DNA of 64,000 nt from Rhodeus uyekii (taxonomy: Eukaryota > Chordata > Actinopteri > Cypriniformes > Acheilognathidae), in the NCBI GenBank assembly GCA_037043235.1, contig JAWRVZ010000212.1, positions 682,001-746,000 on the forward strand. The letters run 5' to 3'. Positions 34,976 through 46,830 of the stretch are shown here, piece after piece (position 1 is the stretch's first letter; each line of letters opens with the position of its first letter). The notes under the pieces were generated by a model. It saw only the letters and a list, made by a program, of their open reading frames with translations, made no database searches and had not been told where the DNA came from. Made by a program: the position numbers and the translations under genes.

Positions 34976-35604
34976 CTAGGGCGGCGGGGTCTGCTGGGTC
35001 ACGCTGTGGTGCAGCACCTGATGATCCCAGCCCACGCTGGTCAACACGGAGCCGCCCGGGACCCAACACACACCGCGCACAAAGTCCTGGTGCCGCCGGT
35101 CCCTGAAGCTGAACACACACACACTCTCTTTGAAATACATGAATATAAATGCAAAATGTAAATATTTTAACAAATTGTATAACCACATTCAATCAATAAC
35201 ATTACATCTATTATTTTATATAAACCAATAAAATTGAAATATATTATATGTATATTATAAATAATTAATAAAATAATTGTATATAATATAAAAATGGTAA
35301 CATAAGTAATAAAATTAAAATACTATATATCACTTTATATTTTTCAAATATTTATAAATATTATATATATATATATATATAAATAAAGTACATATAAAGT
35401 AAAACATATATATTTTAAAGTTCATTTATTTAATGTGTATTTATGAAAAATACAGTCTTTTATAAAGTACAATTTTATTGTTATTATTTTATTATATACA
35501 CAATTTATTAATTATAATATTATAAGTGTGTATGTATACACACAATGAAAATTTACTTCATAATAACATTCAATAAATCTAAAATATATTTATATTAATA
35601 AATG

Positions 35605-35652
<48 letters not shown>

Positions 35653-35979
35653 AATTATAATCATATTTAAACAATCAATTACATATATTGTGTGTGTATA
35701 TTTACACATTTTATTTATGCATTTAAATATTTAACCCACAAAACGTCCTTAAGGAATGTCAGTTTCATGCACTTTCAGGGTGTGTGTGTGTGTGTGTGTG
35801 TATTTCGCGTCCTTTCATTGGCCGATGCAGGACAGCCAATGAGGAGAGAGGGTGTGTGTGAAACACTCACATTTCTCTGAGCTCTGCCGTAACCACGGCG
35901 ACGGAGCAATCATCACTGATAGAGGCCAGCAGAGGTGCACTGCAAACACAACCCATAATAACCATCAGTGCTGATCACG

Positions 35980-36018
<39 letters not shown>

Positions 36019-36141
36019 CGAGACGCACCTGTCGGAGGAGAAGGCCAGCTTGCTGACCCGCCGGCTGTGAGTGTGTGTCGTCTGAACGTCGTCAGACGTC
36101 TGCAGGTCCCTCAGCGTCACACGGCCCAGCTCGTCACCTGA

Positions 36142-36206
<65 letters not shown>

Positions 36207-36758
36207 CAGCAGCATGGCCGGGGGCACCGCAGTGCATGCTGGGAGATGAAGCGGTACCGTATGCGATGCGGCTGCTCTGCTGAGGGTGCCAGACCATTGC
36301 CGTGGGACTGCAGCTGGGAGACACAACGCCTGAAACACACACACACAACACGTCACACACACACACACACACTCCTGACAGGACATGACATCACTCGATG
36401 AAGCTAATGATTGTGAGCAAGAGTGTGTTTGAATCTGAATGTGCGTGTCTGAGCGAGAGTGAGCATGTTTGTGTTCGAGTGTGTGTGTTCGAGTGTGTGT
36501 GTGAGAGAGAGAGTATGGGAGTCTATGTGTGTGTGTGAGAGTCTAGTTTACCCAGACGAGAGGCGGGTTTGTCTTTCCGTCTGTCCCACAACAGCAGTCG
36601 ACCGTCCTGCAGGAAATTGTGAGACTGTTACACACTCAAACACACACAAGAGAGAGTGTGTGTGTGTGTCACTGACCTGAGCACAGGACAGGAAGAGAGA
36701 CTCGTCTGCAGGAGAACACGACACAGCGCTGACCGGCAGAGAATGAGCTGACACACAG

Positions 36759-36792
<34 letters not shown>

Positions 36793-39349
36793 ATGCGTTT
36801 ATCAGCTGCTTTTATCATCGCATTCAAGAAACACATTGACATTCTAATCACTTCTTGCTTTCCCTGAGAATCGAACCCATGAACTTGATGTTGCAAGTGC
36901 CGCTTTCTACTGTTAGACAGAGGAACGGCCCCCAGAATATTTTTGCATGAATATCTGAAAACGCGATGCATCAAAAGAACGAACAGATCCTCTGCTGTAA
37001 AACACAAGAGTTCGGACCTGAAATCCTGTTCGCTTTCAGCTGAATGTAAGTTTCATTAAAAGAGCTCAAGGTCGAGCCGTATATCAGAGTCATGATGACA
37101 GCGCCCCCTACTGCACAACACTGCACATGCAGACAGTCTGACCTCTTTATATACAATTATTCCCCCAATGAATCTCTTATGAACATTATTATATATTGAA
37201 ATATGTGAGAAGATTAATAAGAATTTAATATTTTCATATATTAAATAAACAATACATACTGTATTTTAAATAAACCACATGAACATAACATATGCATATT
37301 CATGAACTACTGATCTATAGTCGACATGATGAACGACTTATAACTGGAAATCTTCACATGATGATTTCTATATTTTTCCCCCACGCAGTTTCACCAGAGG
37401 AAGTCAAAGTAAAATGCAAGAAAAAAATATTAAACAATAATTATTTTTGTTGTTATTATATATTGTATGTAACCCCAGCGCAGAGATTAAAGCATGTGTT
37501 TGCTCACCGGTGTACGAGCTGACGACGCTCTCCTGGCTCAGATCCCACACCTTGATCCTGAAACCAGACGACAGAGAGAGTGATTGACAGTTGTCATGAC
37601 GACGGTCCACGAGCGCACACACACACACACTCACCTGCAGTCGGCACCGCAGCTGACGGCGTGACGCGCGCCCGCGCTCACACTCACACCCGTCACCGCA
37701 TCATCGTGCTCGTTCCCACTGAAGCGATTCACCAGCAGACGCTCGTCCTCCGCCAGCTCCCACACCTCCACCGAACCTGCCGCACACACACACACACAGC
37801 GCTGATGACGAGACCCGCACACACACACACACACACACTGCTGAACAACAACCCGCACAACACCCGGACAGAGGATCACGCACAGGGAAAGCACGACTTC
37901 TGTTGTGTGTGGAATCTCAAAAAACAGCCATAAAGACAGCACAGCATGTTGTGAGTCATTATTATGATAGAGCTCTACAACAAAAATGATAAATAAACAC
38001 CCAAAACGTGGGATTATCAGGGTACAAGATCAGAAACTAAGATAAAACCCCAGAATGTGTTAAGATGAAGGTATAAACACAGTTGCATCCGCTGCCAGTA
38101 GGGGGCGACAAATCACTGTTTGAACGAGCGAGTCATTGAATCACTCACTCAACGTTCATCAGAAGAGGGATATTCCAGAACGCAGGTTGTGTGATATATC
38201 CGGATACGCCGTAAACGAGGTGCTTGAGCTGCTCCCAGTGCTCGTCTGTAAGCTGCTCGTATCTCAAATATTCACTCGCATCTCAAAGCAAAAGTGCAAG
38301 AAGGTTCGCATCTCGAGGTTTTGCTGCTGTTTAAGCGCATGCAAGCGGATCTCTGAACAAAACCCTCTGTTCAGCAGGACGGAAATCATCATCTCACACA
38401 TCGTTTATCTGCATTTACACTCTTTATTTTCGCAGCTTGATGTTTGTTATGCTATTATGCATTTCTATTTTAGAAAATGTTTTATTATATATCTTACCTT
38501 TCAAGAAATGTGGAAGCAAAACGACGAAACAAATTATCTTTTACAGACGATATCTTTGCAAACACAAACTGTTAATTAGTTTAATAAGTCTTTCTCTTAA
38601 TTATATAATTAGCGTAAAATAAACAATACAGTTCTTATTCACAGTGATCAAAAGATCTTTAAACATTTTTACAAAACCACCCAATAGATGCTGATATTCA
38701 CCAAGCGTGTAAATCGGCATTAAACAAAAGAAGAATTTAGTATAGCGCACTTTTCCGTTTCCATGGCGACTCGTGGATTCGTGGCTTTGTTCGGAAAGTG
38801 TTTAATCCTGAACAAACATTCACATTTATTAATTTAGCAGAACCAACAACATTCAAGGTTTCAAGCAAGCAAGATTTGGGTTAATCAGGTGAGAGTTCAG
38901 GGTATGTTTGAGGATAAGATAACCCCGATTTCTGGAAGGATTGGGTTAATCAGCTGAGAGTTCAGGGTATGTTTGAGGATAAGATAACCCCGATTTCTGG
39001 AACCAACACACCTCGAGTCAGCGAGGATTGGGTTAATCAACCGAGAGTTCAGGGTATGTTTGAGGATAAGATAATCGTAATTTATGGAATCCAGCCCTGC
39101 AACTGACAGCATCTTGTACCTCCATGAACGCAGTAATACCGTGAGTGAGTGTGTGTTTTACCCGCGTCTGACGCCAGGATCAGCCTTCGCTCCGAGATCC
39201 ATCTGGCGTCCGTGACTCCGGCTTCAGTCTGAACGCCCGCCTTACAGAAGCCCTCGCTGGGGGCCAGTTTGGGGTCACTGTACACCCACACCGACCCCTG
39301 CCAGCTGCGACCCGACAGACTGGACGCGCCCAGCAGCAGCGCACCATCT

Positions 39350-39382
<33 letters not shown>

Positions 39383-40412
39383 CTGAGAAACAATCACACA
39401 CCCTAATCATCTAATACATCAACACTAGATATGCACGATATATCGGTCACCATATGTGGTCAGTTTTGTTGTTATCGACCCGATGAGAAAACATGGCTGA
39501 TATATTAAAGCTAATAAATAACAGATAAAATCTAAATATGAGTTGAAATCACTTGAAAAAGGAAAACAAGTGCAAATCTGATCTATAAACTGCATAAAAT
39601 CATAATGAGAACATCATAATTGTTTATTTAGGACGTAGATTTAATTGAGACACTTGTTTTTGTAATCAGTATCTCAAAAATTATTTTAAAAAGTTGATTT
39701 AGATTTTAGGCCATTATATCAGTTATCAGCTTATTAATATAAAGATTATCGTTAGGATTCACGAAATATCAGGCAATAAATACTCATTTATAATGTTATC
39801 GTTCTCAAGCCGATATTAAATTTGGACGATACTTTCAAGCCGATAAATAATGTATTATTTCCATCCTTTTACATAGATATTTTAGTATCAGTTTACAATA
39901 ATCTCTCATTTGTTAATGCAAACTAACCTTGATTAACGTAAAATGTGTGTTTATGTGAGTTCACAGCGCATTAATGTTAACATATAGCTTTAGATATTAG
40001 AAATGTTGTGATTAATAAGTAATTAATTAAGATTAATAAATGCTGTATTAGTTTTAGCCACTTGATTACTTATAAAGAAAGCTGACCATAGGAGGGTACA
40101 ATTTATTTTAAATTATAAATCTTACACTGGTTCAAACTAATCAGTGTAAATCTATGATTTGTGATTAAATGTTTGTTTTTTGTTTTTACAATCAGACTCT
40201 CCAAATCTGGATAGCGATTATCGGCTTGTAACTATGAATAATTATCGGTTAGTTGAATAATAATAAAAGTAATTAAGAATAATTGTATATGTTTGCATTA
40301 TATAGTGATGCAGATACTGGTGATGACCTGCTCTGTAATCCACCGCGTCCAGGTGTCTCTCCATACAAGCCGGCGCGTTTACCGGGATATTCCAGCAGTT
40401 TTCCTTAATCAT
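34976..40412 (-). CDS. wdr77: WDR77/MEP50, WD-repeat partner of PRMT5
   Basis: Ten exons join with matching phases: 40328-40412, 39162-39347, 37635-37776, 37508-37557, 36677-36747, 36552-36606, 36258-36329, 36029-36137, 35871-35939 and 34976-35108, giving 323 aa (972 nt with stop, divisible by three). MEP50 is the obligate WD40 cofactor of PRMT5 in the methylosome, which makes symmetric dimethylarginine on Sm proteins and histones. Diagnostic segments are NAPACMERHLDA, DGALLLGASSLSGRSW, EGFCKAGVQTEAGV, HDDAVTGVSV, IKVWDLSQESVVSSY, SLFLSCAQDGRLLLWD, AMVWHPQQSSRIAYG and SVGWDHQVLHHSV. The start ATG at 40412 gives MIKENCWNIP. The N-terminus is shorter than in human (342 aa). The introns are short and rich in CA microsatellites. 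Confidence 0.95.
35109..35870. other. wdr77 intron 9 with AT-rich microsatellites
   Basis: The intron is very AT-rich, with (TA)n tracts at about 35364-35381 and 35609-35643 and a (GT)n tract near 35780. No exon is seen. Confidence 0.6.
35980..36017. repeat. (GT)n microsatellite in wdr77
   Basis: This dinucleotide run ends 11 bp from the exon at 36029-36137. The exon's donor site reads GTGCGTC next to the tract. Confidence 0.9.
36142..36204. repeat. (AC)n microsatellite in wdr77
   Basis: The run lies just upstream of the acceptor of exon 36029-36137, so the exon is bracketed by CA repeats on both sides. Confidence 0.9.
36789..36920 (-). mobile_element. tRNA-derived SINE, copy 4
   Basis: This copy shows the same head (AGTAGAAAGCGGCACTTGCAAC, with GGGTTCGATTC as a well-kept B box) and the AAATGC-type tail. 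It lies in the wdr77 intron between exons 36677-36747 and 37508-37557. Confidence 0.7.
37777..39161. other. wdr77 intron 2 with repeats
   Basis: The intron contains a CA-rich stretch, a segment at about 38190-38330 with GCTCGTATCTCAAATATTC-type words reminiscent of pogo/Tigger ends, and a tandem repeat at 38878-39080 listed separately. No extra exon is needed by the gene model. Confidence 0.4.
38878..39080. repeat. Three-copy tandem repeat of about 64-85 bp
   Basis: The unit GGGTTAATCA...GAGAGTTCAGGGTATGTTTG followed by AGGATAAGATAACCCCGATT occurs three times starting near 38878, 38942 and 39027. The third copy is spaced further by a short insertion. Confidence 0.85.
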
Positions 40413-40489
40413 TTTGATCTTCAATAAATATCAATATCAAGCAGAACACACGCAAACACACGCAATGAATGAAAAACACATGCACGTGT

Positions 40490-40512
40490 GCGGCACTTCC
40501 GCTTCCGGCGCC
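40490..40512 (-). promoter_or_regulatory. wdr77: Tandem ETS-type sites in the wdr77 promoter
   Basis: The minus strand reads GCCGGAAGCGGAAGTGCC, with two GGAA cores in ETS/GABP context about 80 bp upstream of the wdr77 ATG. Such pairs mark housekeeping promoters lacking a TATA box. No TATA is seen here. Confidence 0.5.
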
Positions 40513-41687
40513 GGAGACACTTCAAAACAAAAGCTGTGAAAACGACGTGAACGTCAAAATAAGAGCCGCGATTTAAACAACTATGTGATTTGTAGTATTA
40601 TAAAAATACTACGTTAATGACTAAAGTTAATAATTATCTCATGCTTGTGATAAAAAAGCCCACGAAACATATAAAACATCAAAATGATAAATACTTGCAT
40701 CTTTCTCTTTTAGGCGTTGGCAGTTTTACACTTTAAGACTCATCTTGACAGGAAAAAAATTAGATATGAGGGAAATATATGTTTTTACGAGAGAAATGAA
40801 ACGCTTTGAAATATACATTATTTCTTAAACAAACATTTATTATAGTTTCATAACATATTAGACATCCTGTCAGTCAATATAATGCGCTTTGCCTTCTTAG
40901 TCCTCCCTGACTTATTACAAAATAAATCTTCATGTTCTGTTATACCATAAATGTTCAAAGGCCTTCCTGGGTTTCTTAAAGTCAATAAAACATCATACAC
41001 ACTTGAATATCAAAATTGTTTACATTCAATTACTGCAACATTGTGCATCTTAAAATACAAAACATTCCAGCAATGTTAAATTCCAGATTCTGTATAATAA
41101 CTAATTGCAGATGCCCTTAGTTACGCTGAAGTCTGAGTCAGACCCTCTAAGACACTCTTAGAGCCTCTCAGGCACCCTAAGACCATCTCAGACCTCATTA
41201 GACCCCATTAGACCTTCTCAGACCCCCCCCCCCCTAACACCCCCTTTAACCCCCTTTAACCACTTTTAGACCCACTCTGGCCCCCTTAGAACCCATTAGA
41301 TCCCTTCAGAACCCACTAGAACCCATTAGATCCCATTAGACCCCCTTAGAACTCATTAGACCCCTTTAGACCCCCTTAGAACCCAATAGAGCCAATTAGA
41401 CCCCTTTAGATCCCTTTAGACCCCCTTAGAACCCATTAGATCCAATTAGACCACCCTTAGAACCCATTAGACCCCCTTAGAACCCAGTAGATCCAATTAG
41501 ACCCCCTTAGATCCCCCTAGACCCCTTTAGGCTTGCTTAGAACCCATTAGACCCCTTTAGAACCCATTAGATCCCATTAGATCCCATTAGATCCCATTAG
41601 ACTCTCTTAGACCCCCTCAGGTCGCCTCAGTCCTGGTCTCTGGTGCATCACTCCTCCTGCAGGACGGGTCAGGACTCCAGAGGGTCT
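40513..41687. other. Spacer between wdr77 and g0s2, with a C-rich minisatellite
   Basis: AT-rich sequence runs to about 41100, then a C-rich array covers 41140-41620. Part of it is probably the g0s2 3' UTR on the minus strand. Confidence 0.5.
41140..41620. repeat. C-rich minisatellite of CCCCTTAGAACCCATTAGA-type units
   Basis: Degenerate units of about 9-10 bp (CCCATTAGA, CCCCTTAGA, CCCTTTAGA) are arranged head to tail. G is nearly absent except in TTAGA, so the strands differ sharply in base composition. A C11-type run lies at about 41223-41234. Confidence 0.9.
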
Positions 41688-41921
41688 TTAGGAGGCGTGT
41701 ATCCGGTTTGCAGAGCTTCTGAGGGTGATTTCAGAGAGTTTCAGCGAGATAGTTTCTGGCTCTTTGGAGGTGAAGGGCTGAATAATGAGATCCAGCAGCG
41801 CTAACACTGACCCCAGGACAGCCAGGACCGACCCCACCAGATAGACCTTCAGAAGACCACGGCTCGGCTTCTGCCTCCACATCTCCCTGATGAAAGGAAC
41901 CAGTTCCCTCACTGTCTCCAT
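41688..41921 (-). CDS. g0s2: G0/G1 switch protein 2
   Basis: G0S2 is a small lipid-droplet and mitochondrial protein that inhibits adipose triglyceride lipase. This single coding exon gives 77 aa (human 103 aa). It starts METVRELVPFIREM, which matches the METVQELIPLAKEM-type family start. A hydrophobic segment YLVGSVLAVLGSVLALLDL follows at about residues 27-45, and the protein ends SANRIHAS, matching the conserved NRQHAS-type end. The 5' UTR intron and TATA box upstream fit the known two-exon gene. The shorter middle part is the only difference noted. Confidence 0.92.
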   Translation of the reverse strand: METVRELVPFIREMWRQKPSRGLLKVYLVGSVLAVLGSVLALLDLIIQPFTSKEPETISLKLSEITLRSSANRIHAS

Positions 41922-41935
41922 GATGTCCAGATCTG

Positions 41936-41998
41936 CTGTGTTCAGAGAAAAGGGTTGAGTTCATGAAACATCAGCTGGTCAATATGAGTGTTTCTCAC
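41936..41998 (-). other. g0s2: 5' UTR intron of g0s2
   Basis: On the minus strand a donor GTGAGAAAC and an acceptor CTGAACACAG bracket a 63-bp intron ending 14 bp before the ATG. A non-coding first exon is characteristic of G0S2 genes. Confidence 0.6.
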
Positions 41999-42049
41999 CT
42001 GCTGGAGTCTCTGCGCTGAGCTGAATGAGACTGTAACTCTAGCCCTCGC

Positions 42050-42055
42050 TTTATA
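42050..42055 (-). promoter_or_regulatory. g0s2: TATA box of g0s2
   Basis: TATAAA on the minus strand lies 52 bp upstream of the predicted exon-1 donor. This leaves room for a short non-coding first exon of about 20-25 nt. It suits a strongly inducible gene. Confidence 0.6.
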
Positions 42056-42199
42056 CAGCGATCCAGACTGACCCGCCCACAGAGACGTGACAAACCCCAT
42101 CAGCTGACCACACACACTTCCACTCTTTATCTGATTCAGTGAGATCACTGGCTCACACATTCAGCTCTGTTCTATTCAGCTCTTAATTGAGCAGCAATA

Positions 42200-43150
42200 T
42201 TCAAGAAGGAATGGTAACATCCCATAATACCCTAGCAACCATTTATAATAGCCTGTCACTAATCCGTAATACCCTAGACATGCCCTGACAAACAACCTGA
42301 ACATCATAGTAATCACATATAACATCTTAACAGCCACTCATAATACCCTAGAAACACCTTGCCAATCACACAGAACACCTTAGCAACCACTCATATTACC
42401 CTAGAAATGCCCTGGCAACCACCCAGATCACATTAGTTTAATATGACCACAGTCTAGTCTTGTCTATTCTTAATTAATTACCCTTGAAACACCCTGCCAA
42501 CCACCCAGAAAACATTAGTTACCACATAGGACACCTTAACAACAGAACAGAAACATTTCATTTGTTTTCATTTCAACCTTCACACCCTAGAAACGATTAG
42601 ATATTAAAGCAGGAAGGTAACATACCACAATATCCTAGCAACCACTTATCCTGGCACTTATCCATAATACCATAGAAACACCCTGGCAACCACATAGAAC
42701 ACCTTAGCAACAAGACATAATACCCTAGAAACACCATGCCAACCACTCAAAACAATTCACTACCTACATAAAACACCCTAGAAACCACACACAACCCCTA
42801 GAAACCACTTATAATACCCTAGAAAAACCCTGGCAACCACCCAGTTTAGTTTAATTTTAGTTTAATATGACCAGGGGTCACATGTTCTATCTATTCGATT
42901 CAATTCTTTTAATTTTTATTCTACACTAGTCGCAATATTAAAGAAGTAAAGTAACATCCCATAATACCATAGCAACCTATAATAACCTAGCACCAATCCA
43001 TAATAAACTAGTAACACTCTGGCAACCAACCTAGTAACATCCCTAAAACTACCAAAACACCTTAGCATTCACATAGATCACCCTAGCAACCACCCTCAAT
43101 ACCCTAGCAACAAACTGTCAATAACCCCACACTAGAAACCACATAGCAAC
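42200..43150. repeat. Degenerate array of ACCCTAGAAACACCCTGGC-type units
   Basis: Units of about 35-50 bp built from CCATAATACCCTAGCAACC, CACCCTGGCAACCACC and AGAACACCTTAGCAACCAC repeat head to tail with many changes. A strip at about 42840-42960 is less regular. Confidence 0.85.
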
Positions 43151-43466
43151 ATGTTAGCCTTCATTATCATGAGTGCTGTGACTGTGAGTTCAGATGAACT
43201 CGTGAATATCGTGGTAGCGCTCAGAGCGTGTGTGAGTGTGTGAGTGTGTGAGTGTGTGAGTGGCTGGAAATTCCAGAGTGAATGGTGACATTAATCGGAT
43301 TAGATCCAGACGAGCAGGAAAACAAGCTGTTCTGGGGATTCTGAGGCGGGAATTTCCTGCGTTTCACTGGATATCTGTATCCAACTCAACACACAGTCAC
43401 GCAGTGTTATTGTGATTGGATACACAATTACTATTACATGCACAGATAAACCAGATAAGCTCATTC

Positions 43467-43623
<157 letters not shown>

Positions 43624-43872
43624 TGTATCTGTAGGTATTGATATTCATATATTGGCAAGTGTTTGTCATGATAAATACTGAAGATTTGAAAAGATAATTT
43701 GTCTAATCCTAGTTTAGTTAGTAGAACATGCTTTCCTTGAACTTAAAAATCGTTTTAAAACTTTTTTTTAAATAATCCAATCCATATTTGATTGGGAAGT
43801 TTAAGCACGTTTAAAGTAGCGTTGAGGCTAGCAATATCAAGCTAGCTTTGAGTAGCATTACCTCATGGAATC

Positions 43873-43938
43873 GGTCATGGAATCGAACCCATGACCTTGA
43901 TGTTGCAAGCGCCGCTCTCTACTGTTTAAGCTATGGGA
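43873..43938 (-). mobile_element. tRNA-derived SINE head, copy 5
   Basis: Only the tRNA-like head is left (AGCTTAAACAGTAGAGAGCG, TTGCAAC, GGTTCGATTCC). The B box matches the consensus fully. Confidence 0.6.
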
Positions 43939-44106
43939 TATGCGATGATTGCGCAGCAGAGGTGTGGAAACCGGAGACTTCCACAGAAGAAATATGTATG
44001 TTTTAATATTAAGACCACCTGCATTATTGATTGCTATCAGAGAGTTTCATACAAAATAACAAAAAGTAATTAAATAAATTGCCTCTACCTTTAAAGCATC
44101 TTTTCT

Positions 44107-44287
44107 GTCTTTCCTGGTTTTACTGTTCAGTCAGAGCTGATGTTCAGATTATAATATTAATTAATGAAGCTTCTCTATTGGCTGTAACAGTTTCCCTTCT
44201 TTGCTTTAAACAATATCATATTTTTTTAAATGCAGTTTGAAAGGCTTTATTTATATTTTGCTCAGATGAAACACAGATCTCACTTCA
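44107..44287. repeat. Duplicated Ig-gene flank, copy A left part
   Basis: This segment (from TCAGTCAGAGCTGATG through CAGATGAAACACAGATCTCA) is matched in diverged form at about 58073-58270. The match continues after the LINE at 46072. It is a duplicated block upstream of the two Ig genes. Confidence 0.7.
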
Positions 44288-45665
44288 TCTCTCATTGGAG
44301 ACGTCTGTTATCCCATCATGCTTCAAGAAGTCCATCATTGTTCCTGTCCCAAAGAAACCCCAGCCTGCCTGTCTTAATGACTACCGTCCAGTAGCCCTAA
44401 CCTCCACTGTGATGAAGTGCTTCGAAAGACTAGTACGAGACTTCATCACATCTTCACTACCGGACAAAATGGACCCGCTACAGTTTGCGTATCGCCCTAA
44501 CCGCTCCACTGAGGATGCGATCGCATATCTCCACCACACGGCTCTGGACCATCTGGACAACCGCAAAGGGAATTATGTTAGGTTGTTGTTTGTGGACTAC
44601 AGTTCAGCTTTCAACACAATAATTCCCTCCATACTCACCTCCAAGATGGAGATCCTGGGACTCAGCACATCGCTTTGTCGCTGGATCTCCGATTTCCTCA
44701 CGGACAGACCACAAGCAGTACGGATGGGCAAACATGTCTCATCTACCCTCACTCTCAGCACTGGAGTGCCCCAAGGTTGCGTTCTGAGTCCCCTGCTGTA
44801 CTCACTGTACACACATGACTGCTTGGCCACTTCCAACTCCACCACCATTGTCAAGTTTGCTGACGACACGGTTGTGGTGGGCCTGATCTCAAACAACGAC
44901 GAGACGGCCTACCTTAAGGAGACCAAACTCCTGGAGCTGTGGTGCCAGGAAAATAATCTCCTCCTGAACGTCAGCAAGACAAAGGAGATGATAGTGGACT
45001 TCAGTACAAAGCAGGAGAGGAGGAACTACCAACCCATCACGATCAACGGGACCCCAGTGGAGAGAGTTGACAGTTTCCGGTATCTTGGTGTTCACATCGC
45101 CCAGGATTTGTCGTGGTCACGTCACATACACCCCACAATCATGAAGGCCCGGCAGCGTCTTTTCCACCTCAGACGCCTAAAGGACTTTAAACTGCCCTCT
45201 CAGGTGCTCAGGACCTTCTACACCTGCACCTTTGAGAGCATCCTGACAGGCAGCATCACAGCCTGGTTCGGGAACAGCACTCAGCAAGACAGACGAGCTC
45301 TGCAGAGGGTGGTACGGTCAGCTGAGCGCTCCATTCGCACTGAACTTCCTGACCTGCACTCCATCTACAGCAAACGCTGCTTGAACAGGGCCAGGAATAT
45401 TAGGAAAGACATCAACCACCCCAATAATGGTCTGTTCTCTCTGCTACGGTCAGGGAAGCGTTTTCGCTCCCTGAGGGCGAACACAGAGAGAATGAGGAGG
45501 AGCTTCTTTCCACAAGCTATACGGACCCTCAACCAGAAATTTCCGGGATAACACAAATACACACACACATACAATTGGACTCAACATTTCTATTTCTCTT
45601 CTTTTCCATGGTGCACAGTCATGCACTTTTGCACCTTCACACTCATGCACTTTATTTCTTTTTTG

Positions 45666-45728
<63 letters not shown>

Positions 45729-46071
45729 ATACTGATGTATATAGAATGTATATACACGTTTGCACATAGTTAATGTACATCCATATACTACACACACCCG
45801 TAGTACTTATTGAACATACTGCATTTATTTATATACATTCTTCCACTATTTATAAACACAGTACATAAATGTACATAATTGTATATTGTATCTACGACAC
45901 TATGTATACACTGATTATCCTGCAACCTGTATATTCTCCCTCCCTCTGTACAATCTCTCCATCGCTCTCCCTTCCCCTCCCTTAAAACGAACTCTTGGTC
46001 AGGCGTCAAAGCATTTCACTACATGTTGTACTGTGTATGACTTGTATGTGACAAATAAAACTTGAACTTGA
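44288..46071 (+). mobile_element. Rex1/CR1-like LINE, 5'-truncated
   Basis: An open reverse-transcriptase frame runs from the 5' edge to the stop at 45551 (SLSLETSVIPSCFKK, then VPVPKKPQPACLNDYRPVAL, the catalytic FADD in TIVKFADDTVVVGL, FRYLGVHIAQDLSW, and the usual RRSFFPQAIRTLN end). The endonuclease is missing. The 3' UTR contains an (AT)n tract and ends in AATAAAACTTGAACTTGAACTT, so the tail is made of CTTGAA units. ACTTCA flanks both ends (44282-44287 and 46072-46077) as a target duplication, and the paralogous block at about 58262-58275 is uninterrupted. Confidence 0.85.
45669..45730. repeat. (AT)n tract in the LINE 3' UTR
   Basis: The AT dinucleotide run has one TTTAT interruption. 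Confidence 0.9.
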
Positions 46072-46400
46072 ACTTCACTGCTACTCGTCACACATCATTC
46101 CTCTGATCTCCAGCAGAGGTCTCCATCATCTGAGTCCTGATTCCTCTCATGGACTCCATTTCCCATCATCCCACACCTGCTGCTGATTACTCACACACCT
46201 GATTCCTGTCCCATAGACTATTGAACCAGTTTGCTCACACACTCTCATTGCAAAGATGTGTTTTGCTGTGTCTAACGTCTCTGAGAGTTTCTCTCACTCT
46301 GATTCCTCATCGTTACACTACTGATGTCCATTTGCTTGCCATCAATAAAGTTTTCTCACTCTGAGGTTCAAGAGTCTCTCACGCTTCATTACATGCATGA
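46072..46400. repeat. Duplicated Ig-gene flank, copy A right part
   Basis: The segment from ACTTCACTGCTACTCGTCAC to about 46210 is almost identical to 58262-58405. It contains the words CACACCTGCTGCTGATTAC and CCTGATTCCTGTCCCAT. After that point the copies diverge. Confidence 0.85.
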
Positions 46401-46830
46401 TGTTGAGCTCCTGCTGGTGGAAAACAAACAGCTTTACATTATTAGAACATTATTTGTAAATGCATACATGGTTATCATGCTCAATCTTTTTGTATAATTG
46501 AAAACTTTATATATTTTAAATTAATATTAAACTTAAATATTTTCTGACATGAACTACTGATGCACAGCTAAAACGCAAGACTATTTCTTTCACATTACCA
46601 TTCCTTTCCAGGCCGACACCGGCCATACTGGGAGGCACCAGTAGCTAAAGGAGCAAGGGAGTGTCAGTGCATATGTTTCATGAAAAGGGAACTATGGATT
46701 TTGGTACTTAAATCACTGGCGTTGGGAATGGCCTTTGTGGCCGGGACAGGGGAACTCCCGTTTGAGCAGACTCTTGAGTGGAGCGGGACTGGACAGTATT
46801 ACATAGTAAAAACGCTATATTAATGCCATA

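Noticed and set aside
38878..39080. CRISPR-like repeat array
   Set aside because: There are only three long direct repeats without unique spacers, inside an intron of a vertebrate gene.
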